Shown in pieces: positions 52,550 to 64,000 of a DNA stretch of 64,000 nt. The stretch spans positions 1 to 64,000 of the forward strand of contig NW_013546942.1 of the NCBI RefSeq assembly GCF_000711695.1. The letters are read 5' to 3'. Position 1 is the stretch's first letter, and every line of letters starts with the position of its first letter. The notes beneath the pieces were generated by a model. The model was not told the origin of the DNA, made no database searches, and saw nothing but the letters and a program-made list of their open reading frames with translations. This stretch comes from Tilletiaria anomala UBC 951 (taxonomy: Eukaryota > Basidiomycota > Exobasidiomycetes > Georgefischeriales > Tilletiariaceae). A program made the position numbers and the translations under genes.

Positions 52550-55218
52550 CTTGTGTGTAGGGTCCCTGTATTCGAAGGAAAAGATGAGTCGGTGCTATCG
52601 ACGATGCTACTTTCAGCAGCGTCGGCGGTGAAGATGGCGATTATGCGCTGCGCTGCACGGCTCCGTAGTACGGGGACGAACCCGTAAGGGGGATATAAAT
52701 GCAAAGGGCCTGCGCTGTTTCGACTTGCTGACACGACTGATCTTGTGGCTCAACTGGGGCGGAGCGGAGCGGACCGGGAAAGGTCCCGTGGGGTCTTGAG
52801 GTTGTACAGGATGGCGGAGAGCGGTGGCTGATAGGCGGGTGTCACGCACCGTCGCGAGCAAGCAGTGCGAGACACCGGGGGAAGGGGAGGGGAAGGAAGG
52901 GGACAGCCGGACGGTGGTGGTGTCGGTACGCAAGGGGTAGCAGCAGCTTGCGCTTTGCAGAAAGGCGCTTGGCTCGTTCGAAGCTGACAATCAGCATGAA
53001 ACATGCGCTGTCCGGCTTTGACAATGGGATGGGACGGCGGGAGGCGATCAAGAGAAGAGAGAATCGCAGGGAGTGGCCGCTGTGACTGTATGAGAGAGTG
53101 TATTTGGTGCCCTCATGGGCAACAATAGTGTTCTTTCGGCACCAGGCAGCACTGTCATTATTTCTCTGGAGGGCGTGGTGCACACCGTGCTACTGCCTCA
53201 CGGCAATGCCCAAGTGTAAGCGACAGATCCATTTGCGCACTTGGGAGGGGGAGACTGCTGCAGTGGCTTGGGGTCCCTTGATCTGAGGTTATCGCACACG
53301 GCGACTGCTGATCCGCCAAGCCACACTGTCACTTGGGCCGCCGGCGACACGGTGGCAGGCGAATCTCACCATCCACCCCATTGGCAAATCAAATTGGCGG
53401 CCCCAGAGACCAGGAAACGCTAGTAGGAGGGCCGGTATAAGGGGACAGTGCTGAACTCTGCTCTGCTCTCCGCCTTTCGGAGGCAACTACTCGGAGCTCT
53501 GAAGGGAGCTCTTCTGCTCTGTTGGAGAGCCGGCCATCAGACCCAGTGGTGGTAAAGAATGGCGTTTTGCCAGCGGCTGGTGTCGTTTGGAGGTAGGTCG
53601 ATCTGGCTGGCCCAGTGCCGATCCACATTCCTCTTGGTTCAGATGCAACCAGCACCAGAGCCTCCCCGGACCCATCTGCCTCGTAAGATTGCCTCTTCCC
53701 TTGTGGCTTCATCCCAGTCTTGGCTCTACTCGACCTTTGCCCATGGCCCGCGTATAGCACATGCACAGCGCTTCGAAGGCTTTGCTGGAGCTGCTCCAGA
53801 CGTGCATGTTTCGACAGCTATGACGCGGGACACACGACGGCGTGGATTCTAGCAGCGCGCAGTCAGGCACGAGTCGCATGCTGCCTCGACGGCCTTCCTC
53901 TCTCTTCCCGTGACGGAAACAGCCTGCTCGATTCATCCGAGCCCGAAACGCACGCGTACACTAAACAAACACGGTGTAACCGTCGCGCGGTCTGTCTTGA
54001 TCTGGAGAGCTCTTCAAGATTCCCTGGCTTCTGCGTGATACAGGACGTGACGCCAGGTGGCAGGCACCGTTGAATCGACTCTTAACGATACCTCCCCGCA
54101 AGTGGCGACCAAAGAGAAAGACGCGCCGCCAAGCTTGCTAGGCTCGGTACGCAACACCGTCTTGGAGTTGGCCTGGGCGCGAAGAACCCTGCCCAACAGT
54201 GTCCGATGCCGTACGGTTAATTACTGCTCATATGCAACTGTCCGCCTGGGCCTGTGCTTTGCGACATCGTTCAGGAAGCTGCAGAGAAGGGCATATCGCT
54301 GCCCCACCCCACCCTCTTGCTATGCCTTTTGTTTGAAGTGATCGACATGCAGCGCCTGAATTTCCACCCCAAGATCAAGTTATGATGAGCCGCTCAGATG
54401 TGCTAAGTCGCCGCCAGTAAGACCCACTTCATAAAATGGAAAATGTCGCGCGGGGCCACACCTACACTTGCATTGATTCTTTGAGCACAGCGGCCTGATC
54501 GCGCAAACAGTGATATCTGTCGCCCAAGGTTAAAGCGCTGGAAGATGATCGCTGGTGAGGCAAGAGTCTCCTTGTGAGCCTCTTAACACGAATGCGGCGT
54601 TCACATCCGGAAGCTGATAACGTGTACATGAGCCCGTTGCCAAACGTTACTCCGGGAGCGCTAGCGCCGGACCACCAGTTACCTCCTTCGTCGGCCAACA
54701 CGATGTCCAAGATCTTGCTGGCCAACATGACTGACTACTTACAGCTCAGCGAGACGCTCGCTCTCTGCGTCACGCGTATAGGTTCGTGCATCGTAGTATA
54801 CCATACGCGGCATAGATCATGCGCTTTTTAAACATTTGATTGGAAAGGGAAGAGGAGAGCAGGGAGTGGAGCCTCAATTGCAAAGGCTCATACCCGTGGT
54901 CAGGCTAACATTTGTCCTCGCGCCCTCCTTCGCAACAACCGCGGCGTGTTATTCAACGGTCCAACCCGGGAGCACAGGCAGCAGTCGCGGTAATGCTCAC
55001 ACTTGCGGTGCTCAAGCGCGCGCACATGCACAGGGACTGCAGCACATAGGTCCTGTTGTAGGCTTTAGGGTGTTGCTGCAATGAGTGCATCATATCATAC
55101 AAGTGAAAGAAGCGGATGCCATAGTCGTCGAAGGGTGGTGCGATGACCACATCGATTTTCGTGCCGGCTGGTTGGCGATGGAGGGTGCTGCTAGTAAGTC
55201 ATAGGCGCAAGAAAGCGC
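52550..55218. other. 2.7-kb region without a supported gene
   Basis: Includes the G-alpha promoter. Short frames on both strands overlap at 54462-54831 (88 residues minus, 85 plus) and are mutually exclusive. Neither shows a known motif. The stretch 52690-53060 is GC-rich with a G-rich run at about 52870-52900. I see no RNA gene or repeat. Confidence 0.55.
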
Positions 55219-55707
55219 TTAAAAGCGGAGGGGAGTGAAGAACCAACTGTGCACAAAAGGAAGACCACATAGCGTCAATTGCCAGCTCGACATGAGGCAA
55301 AGGCGAAAAGCCGCTTCCACTTACCGGTTCTTCCCGCTCTGGTATCGCTCCTCGAAGAGCTTCTTGATGCCCTTCTTTGCATCCTCCCTCTTGGTCGGCT
55401 CCTTGAACGTGTCGACGCTGACAATGCCCTTGAGACTGTCGAGCTCGAGTGCGTAGCGGGTCGGCATCAGGTGGCTGCAGTTGATCGCCTTGATGAAAGG
55501 CTTGACCTTGCTGCGCTTCGCCAGTTTCTTGGCGCCCATAGACTTGTTCACCTTCAACGGGTAGCGCTCGACACCGGCGACGAGAACGTGCGGGTATGGT
55601 CGCTCCTTGGTGCCCTCATCGTACTGCTTGATCACGACAACCTTCTTGCCAGCCTGACGGCCTTGCAGCACGACGGCGACTTTCCCCGGCTTGTAGATCT
55701 TTGGCAT
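55219..55707 (-). CDS. RPL27: 60S ribosomal protein eL27
   Basis: Exons complement 55325..55707 and 55219..55246 give 136 residues, exactly the usual eukaryotic length. eL27 is a surface protein of the large cytosolic ribosomal subunit. Signature segments are [78 protein letters not shown] and [19 protein letters not shown]. The last nine residues come from the small second exon. The KOW-type fold starts at residue 5. The start is the only sensible ATG. Confidence 0.97.
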
Positions 55708-57378
55708 TTTGAGTTCTGAAAGGAGCCCCCAACGGTAAAGTCAGCGTACGATTCCAGAAGAAGACCCTCCCAGGGGGCCATGCTAGATATCTGGCATACG
55801 AATCAGACCCTGACTGAATGCATGAAGGCGAGCTCCAGCAATCCAGCCAGGTCCTTGCCCTCGGCCTCGGCACTGGTGGACCACCTGGACCGGAAATAGT
55901 ATGAGTTCGTTCTCCCAGCTGAGCCGCTGCTGTTTCGGCTCTAGGCGCTGCTAATTGCGGAAGCTATCTAACCACCATTCCCCTCATACTCCTGGGCGTA
56001 TGGGCAAAGTCTGGCTGATTTCGCTGAGCATCTTTTCGCCCGTACCCCTCCTCGTCGATTCGGTGTATCCGCGCGACCTTGTGATGTCGCCTTGCTGGAG
56101 TGCTCTGCATGAAATCTCCTGCGGAGGACCTGCTGCCCTGCCATAAACCCAGCAACCAAAGTAAAAGCCGATATTAAACCCTTGACAGGTCGAGATGATG
56201 AAAGCCATCTCTTTGGCGTCCAACTGTTTTCCAACCGCATCTCAATTGCATTCCTGACAGCCGTCCATAACACGCTGCGCGGCTAGCGAGCCAACGTCGA
56301 GTGAATCCTTTCATCCAGTAGGAGCCAAGCAGAACTCACCTTGAAGCCCTTGTTTCCTGCTTACCTGGGTCCTGGGTGCTTAACCAACTGTGCAAGCGCA
56401 AAAGTAGAAAGTGTCGAGATGAATGCCAAAAAGTGGTTCAGAGGACACCACCATCTGGTACGCAGGTCGCGGGGCGAGCGAAGGCGGGCGAGCGTGCCAT
56501 ATGATAAGCACTGCGGCGCTGTGCGGTTTACTACTATGGGCGGAACACCAGCTGCTGCGGCAGGCTGGAGTGGGCGCAATAAAGAATAGCCATGCAGTGC
56601 AACAGTGAGGTGCTTCCGCCCTGCCTGACTGGCAGCTTACCGCCTACCCACCCACGAAGAGAGGCGGCCGCGCTGCAAGTGCTGGCTGCCACTACTCACC
56701 CAATGGGCAGCCTGCCGCCAGCAACACCACTACATTTCCAGCTTGACAACTGCGACTGCACGAGGATACGGTATCAGCGTCAACAGGGATACTATCGGCT
56801 CGTCGAGAACGTGAGTGTTTGCATCTGCACGAAGACAGAAAGTCGGTCAACGACACCGGCGAGTGAGTGAGCAAGCGGCGGCGGCGGCCTGAGGGTGACC
56901 AAGGCAGGAAGCTCGGATGAAGATCATGGAGATGTGTGTGATGTTGGTTAAAGCATGCCGCTATTCAATGGCCAAAGGTGCAGTCGTTCGAGCCGACCGA
57001 TGAGCCTGGGAGCGGGCAACGGCAAGCCCTTGCTTCTCGACCAGCAGACAGCAATGCTGTCGAGTCAGCAAAGGGCGCCTCCGTGAATGCGAAGGGTATC
57101 ACTCATGCCCTTCAAATGGATACTACGGTCCATAACGGATACTGCGATGACCATCAGGATAGATGCTGTTTTAATGGCATTGGCGCGATGCCTCTGCACC
57201 AAGGAATGGGTGCAAGTGCCACTACGATTCGAGAAAGATCGATTCGATCATCTGCCCGATTCCACCTCTGGCATCTGTAGCCCTGCATGTCGCTCGCCAT
57301 GACTTCAATTCTCATACCGACTACAGACTGACTCTTTACTCTCGGTTCATACGTATAGGCTGCTAAACTGTCGCCAAA
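55708..57378. other. 1.7-kb region between two ribosomal-protein promoters
   Basis: Contains both ribosomal-protein promoters (divergent). A minus-strand frame at 55984-56223 begins MDAKEMAFIISTCQGFNIGF and has one short hydrophobic segment. It lacks a recognisable family, so I did not call it. Nothing else seen. Confidence 0.5.
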
Positions 57379-58432
57379 ATGTCGAAGCCAAGAGGATTGA
57401 ACACAGCCCGGAAACTCAAGACCACCCGCCGCGACAACAAATGGGTGCGTCGTTTCTGCGTGCCAGCTGCATGTGCTGCTGCTGTCGCGAAAAAAGGGTT
57501 AAAAGCTGCATTTGCTTGACGATGTGGGGTATCTTCATGCGTCGATATCGTTCTGGGCGGAGATATCAGGCACAGCAGCAGCACATCGCCTTTATGCATT
57601 GTTCCTCAGCTGACCTGTTGGTACTTTTCATGACCATAGGCGGACAAGGCATACAAGAAGCGTGCGCTCGGCAACTTCTACAAATCGTCCCCGACTGGAG
57701 GTTCCTCGCAGGCCAAGGGCATTGTCCTTGAGAAGGTCGGTGTTGAGGCCAAGCAGCCTAACTCTGCCATTCGCAAGTGTGTCCGTGTGCAGCTGATTAA
57801 GAACGGCAAGAAGGTCGCGGGTACGTGCTCAAATGGTCGTCCATCAATCGAGTCTACGCTCGAGGCTGACATTCTGCATTCGTTCATTTCATCGGAAAGC
57901 CTTCGTCCCCAACGACGGTTGTCTTAACTTTGTGATTATTCAGATTGCCGACTGAACATTTGATCGCTCCCATCTCTAACTTCTTTCATCATCTGCTCCA
58001 CCATGGCAGGTCGACGAGAACGATGAGGTCCTCATCTCTGGCGTGAGTTTTCAGTCATCTTGCATATATCCTTGAATAGAAATCTAATTGGACCCTTTCA
58101 CCTGTGTGACAGTTCGGAAGAAAAGGCAAAGCCAAGGGTGACATTCCCGGTGTCCGATTTAAGGTATGGCTACAGAGCAGGCGCATCTTTTTATTTCCTT
58201 TGGTTTTTTCTTTCTGACTGTGGTTTCCTGGTGATCTGTACATCTATCTTGTTACCTCTACAGGTTGTCAAGGTCTCTGGTGTCGGCGTGAGTACTTCTA
58301 CTGATGACTGGCGCTCGCTCTGTGTCACGCATTCCTCCATCGCCCAAGTCTCTGACATCTTACCGTCTTTTCTCGATGCACATTCAGCTTCTCGCCCTCT
58401 TCAAGGAGAAGAAGGAGAAGCCACGATCGTAG
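57379..58432 (+). CDS. RPS23: 40S ribosomal protein uS12 (Rps23)
   Basis: Seven exons: 57379..57444, 57640..57820, 57900..57931, 58010..58042, 58113..58163, 58264..58287, 58388..58432, giving 143 residues, the standard length. uS12 lies in the decoding centre and monitors codon-anticodon pairing. Sequence pieces are [118 protein letters not shown] and [14 protein letters not shown]. The universally hydroxylated proline is in the QPNSAIRK region. The conserved QPNSA and VPNDG loops are intact. Exons shrink to 24 nt, and one intron has the less common donor GTGATT. Confidence 0.97.
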
Positions 58433-60505
58433 ACATTCTACGCCGATGGCTCTTTTCCATGTTCCTTTTTGAAGGGCCGTATCGTGGCAAGAGAACACAT
58501 TCTCTCTTCGTCTACAGCAGTCCTTCCTGTATCATTGCACGCACACCGCAACAACCCACAATGCTTGATATTATCGCATCTCTACGTGGCCGGTCCTGGT
58601 CCAAATCTCTCAAAGACATCGATTTCAGCATGAGTGCTAGGGTCTAAAGATGTATCGGTCACCATGAGCTTCTTTTGAAGACGACTTCACGCTTTCCTTG
58701 GAGAATACAAGTATCTTCTTCAATGGCTCTATGTGCGGAAACGTGACGACCTTGGTCTTTGCGCTTTGCAAAAAGCCTTTATTTTCCTCCATTTCGATCT
58801 GGTCTAGTTTGAGATGTATTCATCATCTTGCTGCAAGTACGACATGGGAGCCAGTTTAGTCAGATGGTAAAGGACCCCCTCATTGGCGAGGATGTTCCAC
58901 GGGGCCAAGCGGACCGAATGAGACTAGTAAGCTCCCGGTCTGCCCTTGATGAAGTACTCTGGTGGCACAGATTTTGGCGACTTCGCCATCAACGAATTGA
59001 CGACAAATCTTCGCACACGAGGAAAGATCTCAACACGGGCCCATGATGACTTATTGGCCACAAAAGAGAGGATGATGTGGGCAGTAAGCCTTTTAGATCG
59101 CCATGTACTTTGTCACCTGTCCAGCGAGTACTGTAGACTCAGTTAAACCTTCGATAGCAAACACAAAAGTGGCATTCAACTTGTTCAAGAGGCGACGTCA
59201 AGCATCTGCGTCGTTCGCAAAGGGCTGATAAAGTCTTTGACGAATGATGGTTGATCCCTTGCTTTTGCAGGAAGCTGGGAAAGAGAGGGGAATCGAGATT
59301 TTGTTCATCAAGTATATATATTGCCATCTACGCAAGCAGTCCGTTGTATCTCTCCGGGAGCCCTGTTGGACGATGTATATACTCCCGTGACGCAATGATG
59401 GTGATAAATGGAGTCGATGGATGACCTGAATGTGAATGAAGGCCTACACAACAAAAGATGGAAGTGGCGAAGGGCCACAACTCCCAAAATCTCATCGTTC
59501 AATGTGTTCACCACACTGAAATTGCGTTCCCAATCCCATGCGGGTTTGCGATGAATGATCCGTGCTTTGTTGCTGCGCAGCTGCGGTGATCAATAGCTAG
59601 AGGCCAGCTCTCCGTGCCAACTCCAACGCACTCTTTTGCTCCGTCTTTTCCGTCGTGACTCGTGACTAATTATCCTCCAACATAGCCATTTGCTTCGACG
59701 AGAGAGGCGCCCTTGCATGCGGGCCAATCCTGGGATGATGGCAGCGGCAGCGAACACCACACGGCATATCTTCGAAGCATCCGACTTTGACGACGCGGAT
59801 CGTGCGCAAACTTCCGGGCAGAAAGAAGCAGGCACGGATACTGAGCAGTTGGGTCTTGATGAGGGGCCGAGGATGAGGGACGAGAACTATTTTGGATTAG
59901 CCGGAGCAGCTCAAATATGCGTCTCGCGTGCATGTCGACTCGGGGCATCCTGCCTTTGCTGTTCAGAATCTATCAGTGTTACGAGTGCTACAATTACAAC
60001 AGCGGGGCTGACCGCCACAATCTGAACGGTATAGTGGGAGGCCTCGATGCAGCCGTCCCGCATCCCTCAGCCTCTGAGGCTGACTTAAAGACAACCTTGC
60101 TGCTAAATCTCGCTGTCCCCTTTAAGCCGTCGTCTCTGCCCACACAACTGCCTCTTCTGCTCCCGCTTCCGAGCAAGAAGAGTCATCGAAAGTCGAAAGC
60201 TTCGATGACGTCCCCCACCACTTCCGCCTCTGTTGCTATCATCTCGGAGGTCACGCGGAAGTGCATCTGTTTCTGACGTGCGGATTCCGCCTCGCACACC
60301 AGCGAGTGCGCCGGTGTTCAACCTGGTATATTGTGATGTAACGAGCAAAGCCGCTAAGATGAGTTTTGCACAGCCTTCGCGCCATCCTCGTAGTGTACAG
60401 ATACAACTCGTAATTTACATGCGCAAGTCTGGCTACAGTTGAGATGACCAACGTTCTTGCAATGTCCAGCTTGCCTCCTACACTTCGCTCTACGATTCGA
60501 CGGAC
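58433..60505. other. 2.1-kb region without a supported gene
   Basis: The left part is the RPS23 3' end. At 59710-60276 two overlapping plus-strand frames (one with RHIFEASDFDDADRAQ, the other with LPLLFRIYQCYECYNYNS) could be exons of a small gene, but I found no family and no compelling splice join. AT-rich patches occur near 59300-59400. Confidence 0.5.
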
Positions 60506-62260
60506 TTAATTTTCTTTCTGCATGTAATAGAGATGCATATAGGCATAGTTCCTGTCAGCTTCGCAGTCGGCACAAGATCTGTCGAAGGACCGCTTTCGGG
60601 AACGCACCTTTTCGATAAAGTGAAGCAAATACGCAAGCATGCTGACGAGCTCCTCCCCCGTCGGAACGATCTGCTGCGCGGGGAGCAAGAATCCGTACGT
60701 CCCTACATCGCGCAGCTCGACGGCAAAAGACCACTTGATCTTCGCGACGGCATACGACCAGTCGATCGAATTGCTCCAGCTCGAAAAGAGAAGCTGAACG
60801 AGAGTTCCGGCGTATATCTGCATATGTCAGCTCTGCGAAATAAAGAGCGACAGTCTTGACACTTACATCGCAAATGCGTCCCGTCGTGAAGCTACTCTTG
60901 TGCAACTCCCTGAGCGCCTTGGCGCTTCCCAGCGCGACTTCTGCCAGATCCTCTTCGTCCGGCAGCGCTTCTTGACACGATGTCGCAAAGGGGTACATGA
61001 CATGCTGGCCATACGAGTGCAGGTCGACAAATGCTTTGACATTGTTGCCCTCATCGAGCAAGAAGTTGGAGAGCGCGCGCGTCTCGAGCGCTTCTAAAGC
61101 TTCAGAGCCGGCAAATGACTCGGAGCACCGTGCTGCAGGGTCCGAACTTGGCACGAACGCATAGTCCTGCGCGTGTGAGAGAAGTCCATCAGCTTTCAGT
61201 TTGCTGGTACGCGAGAGCGTAGGGCTTGGGACGCACCCAGTTCCGGTTGACGTCGATCCCGATACACTCGGTCTCTTCGCCTGATGACGCCGGCTGCCTG
61301 TTCTTCTTCCACAGCCTGTTGCCCTTGTGCTTATCCCACGTATACGCATACCCGTCGGGGTTGCTGAGCGGGACAAGCGTGAGCGTAAATGCGTCCAAGA
61401 GGTAGTACGCTTCCATTGGCGTCAAGAGTGATGCATGGTCATGCTTCGGCTTTTGCGGTTTCCGGCGGTGAATTCGCCCTCGCCGCCGCTTCTGGTCGTG
61501 GGATTTTGCTTTGGACTTTCTGGAGCGCATCGCCGCCCTTGACTCTGAAATATGCGGGGGGACTGGCGCAGGCGGCAAGCCGGTTTGGTACTCCTGCGCC
61601 AAGGAGAGAACCTTATCTGCAAAGTAGAGCGAGCTAGCGGTGGATACCCATTCTCTCGCATGCGTCCCCGCGACGACCATCAGGCCCGGCTTGAGACCGG
61701 AATCGGCCGGGCGGTAAAAAGAAAGTCGGTGGAGCAGAGCCTGCAAATTTTCGCGCCACCAGCTTGGCGGCTCTTCTGAGCTTCCTGGCTCGTTGTCCCC
61801 GTCGTCTGATGGCAGCGAAATTTGAAGAGCCAAGATCGAACGGTTCTCCCACGTCGTGCCGAGCGAGATGACACTTGCAAATTGCGGATAGATGGAGACA
61901 AGCTGCGTGATGTAGTCTTCAATCCTTCATATTCAATGTGTCGATCGAATTGGATCTCGTCAACAATCAACAATGGCACCGCGAGCAATCCGCTCCTTAG
62001 ACGCACTCATTGTACGTGTGATAAGCCTCATGAAACTGTTCGTTGCTCTTGCCTTTGCCTTTCGCTGCTAAACGCGACTGATCATTTCGCTCCGCATTGT
62101 CTTTCGGCGCCTGAAAGATGGTTTGCACACTTGCAGGAGCGGGAGCTGCACTTGCAAGTGGCGGTCCCAGCACGCCGGGGCTGCGGCCATGGTCGCTGTT
62201 GAACTGTCTCCGCCCCGCACCAAGCACTGTCAGTGCGATCAGAGCGGTAAAAAGGCGCAT
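60506..62260 (-). CDS. secreted zinc carboxypeptidase, peptidase family M14 (CPA-like)
   Basis: Exons complement 62007..62260, 61237..61924, 60867..61166 and 60506..60817 give 517 residues. It cleaves C-terminal amino acids from peptides. MRLFTALIALTVLGAG is a likely signal peptide; a short pro-region follows. Catalytic landmarks are the zinc ligands in GTHAREW (His, Glu) and DLHSYGQ (His), the substrate-binding residues in DVNRNW, and NPDGYAYTWDKHKGNRLWKK. The general base Glu is in VELRDVGTYGFLLP. Because that Glu is kept, this differs from Ecm14-type fungal homologues, which lack it. An Arg/Lys-rich insertion of about 45 residues (MRSRKSKAKSHDQKRRRG) interrupts the domain between the HxxE motif and MEAYYLLDAF. 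The C-terminal 28 residues after HFIEK are unconserved. Confidence 0.9.
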
Positions 62261-63138
62261 CGTGTCAGTCGAGCTTCAGATATCAGGGGGTCCTGGCAGC
62301 CCCCATGGATGTGTACAACGTCGAAAAGGCGGTAGTGATTGTGGTACGAATGAGGTTGTGTCCGATGAAGCGCGAGTGGGATGGTCGCGTGACCGAGGGA
62401 CCGGTTTCACCAAGTTGATGTTGCCAAGTTTTGGCTATCAGTCGAAAGTGGTGAACGAGAGCGCAACAGTCGGGACTCCCCTCGTGAATATATCTACTCG
62501 ACACGGGTGACGATCAAATTGCAACAAGGGTTGCGTGCCGAGAACTAAAAGTTCACCGATGGCCGACGGGGGAATCACTAAAAGTATTTCTGCACTGTTG
62601 CGTCGAGCTCGTGGGGGCCCACACACGAGCATCAGTGGTCGCGGCGATCACCTCATCACGCGCGACATCGACCACACGCCAGTTGAGCGGCCCCACCAAC
62701 ACGACGTGCAATTCTGAGGTGCTTTGATTGCTTTACAGGGGACTTCAGGAATGGCTTGGTGTTCGATCTTGCCATACGATGGCGCAGGACGCAGGTCTGA
62801 GTCACATGGCGCCATTTTGATGACGACGATGGTGGGGCGATTGTCCAGTTCGTGCAGGGTATTTCGTAGTGCTTCGGAAGGCTTACTGACAAGCCTAAGG
62901 AGTGTACCTCGTTTTTCTGGGAAGGGCATGGGTGAATTGCGACTATCGTACGGGAATCTCTGACACTGGAACGAAAGGTGTTGCTGCGTCCTCAATATAT
63001 TGGAGGCTGAACAATCACCGTCACTAATCCACGCCTTTCGCATCGATCCAAACTTTCATTTGTCCTATAAATCATCTAGCGCAAGCATGGCCGGCGTGAC
63101 AGCACCCCGATCAGGACTGTTGATCCCACCTCTATGCG
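62261..63138. other. 0.9-kb intergenic region
   Basis: Includes the carboxypeptidase promoter. Frames of 60-131 residues show no family features. Nothing recognised. Confidence 0.55.
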
Positions 63139-63540
63139 TCACTTCCGTACGGACTCATCCAGGGCAGCAGGCGTTGCAGTGACGTTTGAGCCATGCAAAG
63201 CCGCCGTCAGAGCCGTCCGGTCGGCTTTCGAGACATTGTATGCTAGTGACGCACTTCCAGGCGGGCAGCTGGAGGAAGAAGGAGAGGCGATCCAGCGATG
63301 CTAGTGCCGGTGCCCAGATCGCACGCACCTGAGGGCGTCGGACATGAACGCGTCGACCGCTTGCGCGCTCGCCTGCTGCGCAGCGCTCGCGCCTGTTGCC
63401 GTTATGGGGAAGCGCGCTTGCCGAGCGGGTGAGAAGGAGCGCAAGCTGGCTTCTGAGCGAAGAGCTGATGTTGATGGTTTTCGCTCCTGGCCGTAATAAT
63501 CCTTGGCCAGCCGAAGAAGAAGCTTCTGGCCAAGAGGCAC
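63139..63540 (-). CDS. 3' part of an unidentified gene, 5' limit unknown
   Basis: Two exons join in phase: complement 63329 up to about 63520-63540, and 63139..63268, across an intron with donor GTGCGT and acceptor CCAG. The joined frame reads KLLLRLAKDYYGQERKPSTS ... AQAVDAFMSDALRSCPPG ... ASLAYNVSKADRTALTAAL and ends in DESVRK. It is Ala/Ser/Thr-rich with no assigned domain. The start is not visible; further exons may lie at 63600-63936, where another minus frame contains LNELAPEILRSAKVGGSF, or outside the window. I could not assign a function. Confidence 0.35.
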
Positions 63541-64000
63541 TCACGCCAGAAGTTACAGGAGCGAGCGAGCGGAAAAGTAGTTTATCCACAGGGGTTCATT
63601 CACAATCGAAAGTGATAATTTGCCTGACGGCATGATCCTAGATGGCATTCAGCATCGCTGGCAATTTTCTTTTGGGGGCATTCTGTCGGTATTTTTCTTT
63701 TGGCTTACCCGCGCTATTGACAAGCCGATTAAGGCCGCCCAGATTTGGAATCACTTGGACGATACACTGGCGGCTTCCGGCATCTGAGACGTCAAGCTGT
63801 TCGAAGCGCACTTCTGAGCGAGCTTCCGTCGATTGAAGCTTCCCCCAACTTTTGCGGACCGGAGTATTTCGGGTGCGAGTTCGTTGAGCAACGATTCGAG
63901 CACCGCTTGCTCACGTGGAACGTTTCGGGCTGTCAACAGAAGTAGGAGATCGGGTCGTGCTTCGGTGTCACTGCTAGATGTTGCAAACAGAGAAGTGGGA
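63541..64000. other. window end, possible 5' exons on the minus strand
   Basis: A minus-strand frame at 63751-63936 might belong to the gene ending at 63139, but no splice path could be fixed. Nothing else seen. Confidence 0.3.

Noticed and set aside
54462-54831. Two overlapping 85-88-residue frames on opposite strands
   Set aside because: They are mutually exclusive, have no family features and lie in a stretch without other gene signals.
60574-60602. Possible last intron in the carboxypeptidase gene that would end the protein at 60555
   Set aside because: The intron would be only 29 nt, too short to splice; read-through to the stop at 60506 is preferred.
63190-63260. YNVSK motif suggesting a short-chain dehydrogenase
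   Set aside because: The segment is about 35 residues from the stop codon, with no Rossmann glycine motif upstream; judged coincidental.

Overview
The window is nuclear DNA from a basidiomycete fungus, most likely a smut-type yeast or mould (Ustilaginomycotina). The evidence is many short GT-AG introns (mostly 50-90 nt, occasionally several hundred), GC-rich coding sequence, fungal-only protein families (Ost5, a 21.3-kDa-type complex I subunit, secreted GH2 and GH28 enzymes, SPC3), and a muskelin/CTLH gene, which budding yeast lacks. No prokaryotic feature, transposon, LTR element, CRISPR array, rRNA or tRNA could be supported.

Layout. 0-8 kb: (CA)n tract, a possible GNAT fragment, a kynurenine-aminotransferase-type PLP enzyme (+), a complex I accessory subunit (+), F1Fo ATP synthase delta (-), the tiny OST subunit Ost5 (+) and a Med19-like mediator subunit (+). 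8-12 kb: the Fe-S assembly scaffold Isa1 (-) and an HSF-type transcription factor (-). 11.7-16.8 kb: a 5-kb gene-poor stretch with AT-rich blocks. 16.8-24.5 kb: a DUF1279-like mitochondrial protein (+), a secreted GH2 beta-mannosidase (-) and a decayed GH28 exopolygalacturonase (+). 26.5-31.1 kb: a concentrative nucleoside transporter (+) and a small ArfGAP (+). 31.2-37.2 kb: a very large muskelin (-) and, head to head, the carnitine/acylcarnitine carrier (+). 38.4-50 kb: ACP6-like histidine phosphatase (-), mitochondrial uS9 (-), a large unidentified nuclear-looking protein (+), SPC3 (-) and a strongly expanded Bet5/TRAPPC1 (+). 50.5-58.5 kb: a G-protein alpha subunit (-), eL27 (-) and uS12/Rps23 (+). 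58.5-64 kb: an M14 carboxypeptidase (-) and the 3' part of an unidentified gene (-).

Most genes are unrelated housekeeping genes. Themes that recur by chance or weak clustering are mitochondrial biogenesis and energy (complex I, ATP16, Isa1, carrier, uS9m, DUF1279), the early secretory pathway (Ost5, SPC3, Bet5, ArfGAP) and secreted hydrolases (GH2, GH28, M14). Head-to-head pairs with short shared upstream regions occur at ATP16/OST5, muskelin/carrier, uS9m/unknown nuclear gene and SPC3/BET5. I reconstructed exons by hand from splice motifs, reading phase and family conservation. All intron phases quoted for the named genes are consistent, but none has been checked against RNA.

I did not find a new multi-gene system. 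The best candidates for undescribed biology are the unidentified 1245-residue protein at 43156-47343, the inflated Bet5 and muskelin proteins, and the gene-poor AT-rich block at 12-16.7 kb.
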